A stretch of DNA of 64,000 nucleotides from Candidatus Mediterraneibacter stercoripullorum (GTDB lineage Bacteria; Bacillota; Clostridia; Lachnospirales; Lachnospiraceae): contig DXCZ01000036.1 in NCBI GenBank assembly GCA_019115765.1, forward strand, positions 1-64,000, in the 5' to 3' direction. The notes beneath the pieces are model-generated. The model saw only the letters and a list, made by a program, of their open reading frames with translations, was not told the DNA's origin and made no database searches. Made by a program: the position numbers and the translations under genes. Below, piece after piece: positions 58,075 to 64,000 of this stretch; the stretch's first letter is position 1, and every line of letters starts with the position of its first letter.

Positions 58075-58963
58075 GATAATACCTGCTTTCTTCATGATTC
58101 AGTATTGCTGTTCCGATTCCTTTGTTGGTAAAGATCTCAAGGAGAAGACAATGGGGGATCCTTCCATCCAGGATATGTACTCGTGATACTCCATTTTCAA
58201 TGGCATCAATACAGTTGGTCAGTTTGGGGAGCATGCCGCCGCCGATATATCCGTCTTCCATCAGCTTTCTCGCCTCGTCAACTCTAAGCTCAGAGATTAA
58301 AGTCTTCGGATCTCCCGGATCCTTATATACACCTTCAATGTCTGTCAGGAATGCAAGCTTCTCCGCCTTCACTGCACGCGCAATAGCGCATGCCGCGTCA
58401 TCAGCATTGATATTGTATGTATTATAATCGTCATCCAGGCCTACCGGGCATACGATCGGAAGGAAATCCTTCTCCAGCAGATCATAGAGGATCGGCGCGT
58501 TGACCTCCTTGATCTCGCCCACATATCCGATGTCTTTGCCGTCGGAATACTTCTTCTCCACTTTCAGAAGAGCGCCGTCCTTGCCGCTGATGCCAATGGC
58601 CCGGACACCCAGACTCTCCACCAGCTGTACCAGACTTTTATTTACCTTTCCCAGCACCATCTCTGCAATTTCCATGGTATCGGCGTCCGTCACACGAAGA
58701 CCATTGATAAAGCGGGGTTCCATCCCCACTTTTCCGACCCATCTGCTGATCTCCTTACCGCCGCCGTGTACAATGATCGGCTTGAAGCCGACCAGCTTCA
58801 AAAGAGTCACATCCTCTATCACCCGCTTCTTCAGGTCTTCATCCACCATGGCGCTGCCGCCGTATTTCACAACGATGATCTTGCGGTTGAAACGCTGGAT
58901 GTAGGGGAGCGCTTCGATCAGCACCTGCGCTTTATCAAGATATTGCTGCATGTTGTCGTTCAT
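58064..58963 (-). CDS. argB: Acetylglutamate kinase
   Basis: The 299-residue kinase phosphorylates N-acetylglutamate. Motifs: KYGGSAM, the VHGGGKEIS nucleotide/substrate loop and [20 protein letters not shown] 58963 has AAGGAGG 6 bases upstream. A repeat hairpin (58977-59011) lies directly before this ribosome site and could influence translation. It is often feedback-inhibited by arginine in the cyclic pathway, consistent with argJ nearby. Confidence 0.96.
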   Translation of the reverse strand: MNDNMQQYLDKAQVLIEALPYIQRFNRKIIVVKYGGSAMVDEDLKKRVIEDVTLLKLVGFKPIIVHGGGKEISRWVGKVGMEPRFINGLRVTDADTMEIAEMVLGKVNKSLVQLVESLGVRAIGISGKDGALLKVEKKYSDGKDIGYVGEIKEVNAPILYDLLEKDFLPIVCPVGLDDDYNTYNINADDAACAIARAVKAEKLAFLTDIEGVYKDPGDPKTLISELRVDEARKLMEDGYIGGGMLPKLTNCIDAIENGVSRVHILDGRIPHCLLLEIFTNKGIGTAILNHEESRYYHGE

Positions 58964-58976
58964 ACTTACCTCCTTC

Positions 58977-59054
58977 GGGGACGTAGTCAAATTCAATTTT
59001 GCTACGTCCCCAATTGAAATTCAGGGTGTCCCAAATTGAATTTTGCCCTGTCCC
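58977..59054 (-). repeat. 22-bp-period repeat with terminal hairpin, copy 1 (minus orientation)
   Basis: Read on the minus strand, GGGACA/GGGACG motifs recur at an exact 22-bp period (59054, 59032, 59010). The last unit forms a hairpin GGGGACGTAG/CTACGTCCCC (58977-59011, 15-nt loop). The same design in plus orientation is at 60883-61005. The hairpin abuts the argB ribosome site. Confidence 0.85.
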
Positions 59055-59105
59055 TTTTTGAACATTATTTTTTCAGACGATTCGTATTCTCAATTTTCCG
59101 CCGGA

Positions 59106-60329
59106 TCAGCTTCTATAATCTGCATTGATATCAATATATCCATGGGTCAGATCGCACCCCCATGCTGTTGCTTCTTCCTGTCCCTGTTTAATATCTGCAA
59201 TTGCAGTGATCTCCGGCTGAGAGAGGATTTCTGTAGCTTTTTCCTCACTGTAGTCTGTCGCTGTTCCGTTCTCGATGATCTGCAGTTTTCCTGCTTTGCT
59301 CTCGAAATAAAGATCTACTTTTTCCGGATCGAAATCCGCACCGGAGTACCCCATAGCGCAGAGGATACGCCCCCAATTGGCATCATGTCCTGCAATTGCT
59401 GCTTTGGTCAGATTTGAGCAAACAACAGATTTTGCCAGAGTTTTTGCCTGTTTCTTTGTAGCGGCGCCCTGTACTTTTACTTCAAATAGAGCTGTCGCGC
59501 CTTCGCCGTCGCCAGCCATCATCTTTGCAAGATTTTCATTTACATAATGAAGGGCTTCTTTAAAAAGGAAATATTCCGGGGTATTGATCCGGATCTTCTT
59601 ATTTCCGGCCATTCCGTTTGCCAGAAGGAGTACAGTATCATTTGTTGAAGTATCCCCGTCTACTGAGATCATATTGTAGGTATCTTCCACATCCGCGCTC
59701 AGCGCTGCCTGAAGAGCCTTTTTTGTTATTTTTGCGTCTGTAGTGATAAATGCAAGCATTGTGCACATATTGGGATGGATCATTCCGGAACCTTTCGCCA
59801 TACCGCCAATGGTAATCGTCTTGCCGCCGATTTCCAGTCTGACAGCGATTTCTTTCTTCCTGGTATCCGTGGTCATAATAGCCCTAGCCGCTTCCGTACC
59901 ACTGGCAATCCCAGGCTTTTTTGCAGCTGCAAGCTCTATGACTCCGGCCTTTACTCGCTCCATCGGAAGCTGCATTCCGATCACTCCCGTAGAGCCCACC
60001 AGAACGCCTTCCGCATCGATACCGAAAACACGTGCTGCTTCTTCTGCTGTCTCACGGCAGTATTTCATTCCTTCTTCCCCCGTACATGCATTAGCAATAC
60101 CAGAGTTAACAATGACCGCATGAGACTTTATCCCGCTATGCACTACTGCCCTGTCCCATTGGACCGGTGCAGCTTTCACTACATTTGTAGTAAATGTTCC
60201 CGCTGTTTTACACGGCTTTTCACTGTACACCAGAGCCATATCCGTCCGGCCCTGATATTTAATCCCCGCTGCAGCTGCAGCCGCCTGAAATCCTTTTGCC
60301 GCGGTGACGCCGCCTTCGATTATTTCCAT
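59106..60329 (-). CDS. argJ: Glutamate N-acetyltransferase (ornithine acetyltransferase)
   Basis: The 407-residue self-processing enzyme recycles the acetyl group from acetylornithine to glutamate. Its GGVTAAKGF start, GSTGVIG and the autocleavage region MIHPNMCTML are visible; Thr would be the new N-terminal nucleophile. Cys replaces the commoner Ala before it, which occurs in some clostridia. ATG 60329 follows AAGGAAG. It is bracketed with the GNAT gene by inverted repeat copies. Confidence 0.95.
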   Translation of the reverse strand: MEIIEGGVTAAKGFQAAAAAAGIKYQGRTDMALVYSEKPCKTAGTFTTNVVKAAPVQWDRAVVHSGIKSHAVIVNSGIANACTGEEGMKYCRETAEEAARVFGIDAEGVLVGSTGVIGMQLPMERVKAGVIELAAAKKPGIASGTEAARAIMTTDTRKKEIAVRLEIGGKTITIGGMAKGSGMIHPNMCTMLAFITTDAKITKKALQAALSADVEDTYNMISVDGDTSTNDTVLLLANGMAGNKKIRINTPEYFLFKEALHYVNENLAKMMAGDGEGATALFEVKVQGAATKKQAKTLAKSVVCSNLTKAAIAGHDANWGRILCAMGYSGADFDPEKVDLYFESKAGKLQIIENGTATDYSEEKATEILSQPEITAIADIKQGQEEATAWGCDLTHGYIDINADYRS

Positions 60330-60380
60330 TTTTCTCTTCCTTTCCACGTATATCCTTATCAGCTTTCTACTTATCTCCAT

Positions 60381-60827
60381 CTACTGCTCGTTGAATGCTG
60401 TTATATTTTCCTCATTCAATGTAAAATCATAATAGTTCAAATCCAGACGCTCCGTCCATCCGATGGTATTCCAGAATGCATTTCCAATATCGTTTTTCGT
60501 AAATGCGATCAGGGAAACCTTATTGATATGTTCCGCCTTCAGAGCCTTCATGGCATGAACTACCATATCCTTTCCAATTCCGTGGCGTCTGTATTTTTCA
60601 TCCACACATACATGATAGAGGCAGCCCCGTCTTCCGTCGTGCCCGCAGAGGATGCTCCCCACGATTTTCCCATCCTTCACCGCCACAACACTTGTAGTGG
60701 GATTCCGTTTAAGGAACCGCTCCACACCCTCTCTGGAATCATCAATACTCCTGATGCCGAAGCCTTTGATCTTCTTCCATAAGGCAAACACCTGATCATA
60801 GTCTTCTATCGTCATAACACGTATCAT
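60381..60827 (-). CDS. GNAT N-acetyltransferase in the arginine operon
   Basis: The 148-residue acetyltransferase starts at ATG 60827 (GGAG 6 bases upstream). The acetyl-CoA motif CVDEKYRRHGIGKDMV fits the GNAT RxxGxG/A rule. Placed between argC and argJ, it could acetylate glutamate as an alternative first step (N-acetylglutamate synthase) or be an unrelated acquisition. Position supports, but does not prove, the former. Confidence 0.85.
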   Translation of the reverse strand: MIRVMTIEDYDQVFALWKKIKGFGIRSIDDSREGVERFLKRNPTTSVVAVKDGKIVGSILCGHDGRRGCLYHVCVDEKYRRHGIGKDMVVHAMKALKAEHINKVSLIAFTKNDIGNAFWNTIGWTERLDLNYYDFTLNEENITAFNEQ

Positions 60828-60882
60828 AACATACTCCATTCCGCTGGAATCCTCCAGCATATAAATGCATTTTTGTCCGCTT

Positions 60883-61005
60883 GGGGACACACTGAATCTC
60901 AATCTGGGACACAGCAAATCTCATTTTGGGACACACTGAATTCCAATTTGGGACACACTGAATCTCAATTGGGGACGTAGTGAAATCCGATTTTACTACG
61001 TCCCC
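60883..61005 (+). repeat. 22-bp-period repeat with terminal hairpin, copy 2 (plus orientation)
   Basis: Five GGGAC units start at 60884, 60906, 60928, 60950 and 60972, an exact 22-bp period. The last unit forms an 11-bp stem GGGGACGTAGT/ACTACGTCCCC (60971-61005, 13-nt loop). Four preceding units read GGGACACA.. with AATCTCAATT-like ends. It lies between argC and the GNAT gene. Confidence 0.9.
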
Positions 61006-61013
61006 AAACGGGG

Positions 61014-62054
61014 TCAGGGAAACACCGGGACCAGGTCAAGGCCTTCGCTCTCCTCAATCCCAAACATCAGGTTCATGTTCTGCACTGCCTGTCCAGCCGC
61101 GCCTTTTACCAGATTGTCGATGGCTCCCATCATGATGATTCTTCCGGTGCGGGGATCGATCTTGAAATTAATATCCACATAGTTGCTGCCCTCTACCCAT
61201 CTGGTCTCCGGGCACACGTCCTTTTCCAGCACCCGTATGAACTTCTCATTGCCGTAATATTTGTCGTATACAGCTTTTACTTCTTCATAGCTGACATCCT
61301 TTTTCAGCTTTGCGTACTCTGTAGCAAGGATGCCGCGGTTCATGGGAACCAGGTGAGGGGTGAAGTTCAGCACCACCTTTTCTCCGGCCGCATAGCCCAG
61401 CTGTTCTTCGATCTCGGGGGTGTGCCGGTGGGTTGCTACTCCGTATGCTTTTATGTTCTCATTAACTTCGCAGAACAGATTTGCAACCTTGGCTCCTCTG
61501 CCGGCTCCGGACGTACCGGACTTTGCGTCGATGATCAGGGTGCTCATGTCGATCAGGCCCTCTTTTGCAAGGGGATAAGCCGTCAGGATGGAACATGTGG
61601 TATAGCATCCGGGATTTGCCACCAGCCTGGCCTTTTTCACATCTTCCCGGTTGATCTCGCAGAGTCCGTAGACCGCTTCATCCAGAAACCGTGGGGCTTT
61701 GTGCTCGATCTTGTACCATTCTTCATATACTTTTACATCCTTCAAGCGGAAATCCGCACTAAGATCAATGATCTTTGTCTTCGAAAGAATCTCTTCGTTT
61801 ACAAGAGATGCACAGAGTCCCTGAGGTGTAGCTGTGAAAATAACATCTACCTGGGACGCAAGTTCTTCCATATTATCATCCATACAGACCGCATCTACGA
61901 TCTGGAACATATTCTGGTAGACATCCGCATATTTTTTATCTATGTAACTTCTGGAGCCGAACCATTTGATCTCGGCATCTTTATGCCCGGTCAGGATTCT
62001 TACCAGTTCTCCGCCGGCATATCCGGTTGCTCCGATGATTCCAACTTTTATCAT
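61014..62054 (-). CDS. argC: N-acetyl-gamma-glutamyl-phosphate reductase
   Basis: The 346-residue NADPH-dependent reductase has the GATGYAGGELVRIL nucleotide-binding start and the active-site Cys in VANPGCYTT. It is first gene of the arginine operon. ATG 62054 follows AAAGGG; a TTG two codons earlier is less likely. An 8-bp hairpin (about 62094-62117) lies in the leader. Transcription appears to come from 62319. Confidence 0.96.
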   Translation of the reverse strand: MIKVGIIGATGYAGGELVRILTGHKDAEIKWFGSRSYIDKKYADVYQNMFQIVDAVCMDDNMEELASQVDVIFTATPQGLCASLVNEEILSKTKIIDLSADFRLKDVKVYEEWYKIEHKAPRFLDEAVYGLCEINREDVKKARLVANPGCYTTCSILTAYPLAKEGLIDMSTLIIDAKSGTSGAGRGAKVANLFCEVNENIKAYGVATHRHTPEIEEQLGYAAGEKVVLNFTPHLVPMNRGILATEYAKLKKDVSYEEVKAVYDKYYGNEKFIRVLEKDVCPETRWVEGSNYVDINFKIDPRTGRIIMMGAIDNLVKGAAGQAVQNMNLMFGIEESEGLDLVPVFP

Positions 62055-62285
62055 GATCAAAATCCCTTTCTTCTGTGATCGTTATGAGCATACAGGGTGG
62101 ATTTCTACGCCCTGTCCCTCCGATAACCGCAATTCTGTCAGATAACTTTGTTCTCTGATAACTGCATTTTCTTATGATAAACCACATTTATCAGGAAGTA
62201 AAGCATTTCTGCAAGACATCCTCCAGTACGCTATTACAGATACTGTTTATTTGTCCTCAAATATCTGTATTATCCGCACATAGTG

Positions 62286-62385
62286 TACTTGCATAATAAT
62301 ACATCTTTTCTGAATAATATGCAAGTACTTTTTAATATTTATGCATTTCATTTTATATCTATGCATTCATATGTATAATCCTGGA
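62286..62385 (-). promoter_or_regulatory. Arginine operon promoter with possible ARG boxes
   Basis: Minus-strand TTGCAT (62319-62324) and TATTAT (62296-62301) are spaced 17 bp. AT-rich ATGCAT-containing half sites recur around it (near 62293, 62319, 62341 and 62361), reminiscent of ArgR operators. No site matches the consensus cleanly, so the operator call is tentative. Confidence 0.45.
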
Positions 62386-62401
62386 TCAAAGTCCCAGTTG
62401 T

Positions 62402-62610
62402 AAGCACGGCAGTCGCTTGCCGGGTTTATCAATCGGATAGGGGAAGATTCACTCCCCCTATCCGCCGCGATACCACAGCCAGTTCGCAGCTTTGCTGCTC
62501 ACTGTCCGTTGCCCGGCAAATGCCTGCTCGTGCAAGCACGGCAGTCGCTTGCCGGGTTTATCGCACAAATGAGGGACGTTATGAGCATCTCATGTCACAA
62601 CGTCCCTCAT
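62402..62610. repeat. Repeat and hairpin cluster between argC and proA
   Basis: A perfect 29-bp direct repeat occurs at 62402-62430 and 62534-62562. Three hairpins are present: 62435-62462 (GGATAGGGG stem), 62511-62556 (imperfect, CCCGGCAA/TTGCCGGG ends) and 62569-62610 (11-bp TGAGGGACGTT stem). The last lies downstream of proA and may end its transcript. No gene was found between 62061 and 62675. Confidence 0.75.
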
Positions 62611-62675
62611 CGGAACAACTTCCTTTTCTAATCCTCTTATCAATTTCCCGACCGGTTTCTTCCGGCAGGCACAGC

Positions 62676-63929
62676 CTACTTTCTGATCTGTCCGTTTCCG
62701 AAAATAATATATTTTGTCGTAGTCAATGCTTCAAGTCCCATAGGGCCTCTTGCGTGAAGCTTCTGTGTGCTGATTCCGATCTCAGCGCCGAAACCAAACT
62801 CAAACCCGTCCGTGAACCGGGTAGACGCATTCACATATACCGCCGCCGCGTCTATCTCGTCCTGGAATTTCAGAGCATTTGCATAATCCTTTGTAATAAT
62901 GGACTCAGAATGGCCTGTGTTATACTTATTGATATGAGCAATAGCCTCGTCAATAGAATCTACTGTCTTCACTGAGATAATCGCATCCAGATACTCCGTT
63001 CCCCAGTCCTCCCCGGACGCAGGAATAATCTCCGGACTTACCGCCATCGCCCTTTCATCTCCACGGATCTCTACATCATGATTCTTCAGCTTTCTGACAA
63101 TCATAGGAAGTGTCTGCTCAAGGGCACCGGAGTGAATCACCAGAGATTCGCAGGCATTACAGACGCCAAGTCTCTGTGTCTTTGCATTCTCGATAATTTC
63201 GGCCGCCATTCCCGGATCTGCCGACTCGTCCACATAGACATGGCAGTTACCTGTACCGGTCTCGATCACAGGTACTGTACTGTTGGCCACCACATTTGCG
63301 ATCAGGCCCGCTCCTCCTCTGGGAATCAGAACATCGATCAGACCATGCATCTTCATCATCTCATTTACCACATCTCTGCTGGTATCCTCTACGAGAAGGA
63401 TCAGATCCTGGCAAAGCTTTGCCTTGCGCAGCCCTGCCTTGATCGCACGGACAATGGCCTGATTGGAGCATATTGCGTCGCTGCCGCCCCGGAGGAGCGC
63501 CGCATTGCCGGTTTTAAAACAGAGTGCGAAAGCATCCGCCGTCACATTCGGTCTTGACTCATAAATGATTCCCACTACGCCCAACGGAACTCTCTTCTTT
63601 CCGATGCGCAGCCCGTTTGGGCGCGTCTTCATCCCCAGCACTTCACCGATGGGATCTTCCAGTCCAGCCACCTGCCGGATGCCTTCTGCCATATCGGCAA
63701 TCCGTTTTTCCGTCAGAGAAAGACGGTCGATCAGCGACTGCTTCGTTCCCTTTGCCTGAGCTGCTTCTACATCTCTGCGGTTTTCTGCTAGGATCATCTC
63801 CTTCTGAGCTTCCAGTTCGTCAGCTACAGCCATCAGGCCTCTGTTCTTCGCATCCGTCCCCAGCTTTGCTGCTTCTCTTGACGCTGCTTTTGCAAGTCCT
63901 GCAAGTCTTTCCATATACGTTTCCATCAC
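62676..63929 (-). CDS. proA: Gamma-glutamyl phosphate reductase
   Basis: The 417-residue aldehyde-dehydrogenase-like enzyme of proline synthesis reduces glutamyl-5-phosphate to the semialdehyde. The catalytic Cys lies in [12 protein letters not shown] and the NADPH region in [17 protein letters not shown] precedes the ATG pair. proB would be expected upstream on the minus strand, beyond the window; the final 71 bases show no gene. Confidence 0.95.
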   Translation of the reverse strand: MMETYMERLAGLAKAASREAAKLGTDAKNRGLMAVADELEAQKEMILAENRRDVEAAQAKGTKQSLIDRLSLTEKRIADMAEGIRQVAGLEDPIGEVLGMKTRPNGLRIGKKRVPLGVVGIIYESRPNVTADAFALCFKTGNAALLRGGSDAICSNQAIVRAIKAGLRKAKLCQDLILLVEDTSRDVVNEMMKMHGLIDVLIPRGGAGLIANVVANSTVPVIETGTGNCHVYVDESADPGMAAEIIENAKTQRLGVCNACESLVIHSGALEQTLPMIVRKLKNHDVEIRGDERAMAVSPEIIPASGEDWGTEYLDAIISVKTVDSIDEAIAHINKYNTGHSESIITKDYANALKFQDEIDAAAVYVNASTRFTDGFEFGFGAEIGISTQKLHARGPMGLEALTTTKYIIFGNGQIRK

Positions 63930-64000
63930 TTACACCTCCGCATATTAAGAATTGTTGGAATCTTTCATTCGTTGGGTCTTTCAAATCCCTGGATTTTCAG

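Noticed and set aside
60883-61005. CRISPR array
   Set aside because: The 22-bp units are contiguous without unique spacers, and no cas genes are present.
62061-62340. T-box leader for the arginine operon
   Set aside because: No AGGGTGGNACCGCG-type T-box sequence or specifier-loop structure was found.

Overview
The window reads as chromosome of a mid-GC Firmicute of the Lachnospiraceae/Clostridia type. The evidence is an NADH/ferredoxin-linked [FeFe]-hydrogenase operon, the hrcA-grpE-dnaK-dnaJ heat-shock operon with a perfect CIRCE element, AGGAGG-type ribosome sites throughout, a reversed-domain family 3 glycosidase remnant and many tightly packed operons. The family assignment is inference from gene content; no rRNA is present to confirm it.

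Layout. 1-3.7 kb: a 5'-incomplete unknown protein, an orphan regulatory region whose gene is gone, ferritin, and an AgrA/AgrC-like LytTR two-component pair. 3.7-8.6 kb: a 5'-truncated GH3 gene, a tRNA-dihydrouridine synthase and a half-size ABC exporter. 8.6-9.1 kb: a GC-rich palindromic element bounded by inverted repeats. 9.1-14.2 kb (minus): an electron-bifurcating-type hydrogenase operon, hydC(nuoE)-ATPase-ferredoxin-hydB-hydA. 14.4-17.8 kb (plus, divergent): DRTGG protein, RsbW-like ATPase, sensory-type [FeFe]-hydrogenase, second DRTGG protein and PHP phosphoesterase, a probable H2/redox signalling module. 17.8-18.3 kb: broken DUF2975/XRE genes and a nested palindrome. 18.3-31.2 kb (minus): CorA, polyphosphate kinase, HD hydrolase, PhoH, tRNA-Ser(CGA), two hydrolases, Mrp ATPase, a second DnaK and a PurF-like protein lacking the glutaminase cysteine. 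31.4-36.6 kb: an ABC-2 exporter facing a NarX/NarL-type two-component system. 36.6-39.8 kb: glycogen debranching enzyme, a second inverted-repeat-bounded palindromic element and an XRE/membrane-protein pair. 40-45.4 kb: heat-shock operon. 45.6-56.1 kb (minus): hemW, lepA, holA, comEC, GerMN lipoprotein, PhoR/PhoB-like system and a ComEA-like lipoprotein. 56.3-62.1 kb: YdcZ-like protein and the arginine operon argC-GNAT-argJ-argB-argD. 62.7-63.9 kb: proA.

How they work together. The hydrogenase operon would reoxidise NADH and ferredoxin to H2, while the divergent plus-strand cluster carries a second, probably sensory, H-cluster protein next to ATPase, DRTGG and PHP proteins. It is the best candidate here for a poorly described system.

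Non-coding structure. The other striking feature is repeated DNA: two related palindromic elements that each fill the gap between convergent stop codons, a 22-bp-period tandem repeat with a terminal hairpin present as inverted copies on both sides of argJ-GNAT, a 92-bp tandem duplication between grpE and dnaK, and smaller dispersed repeats.
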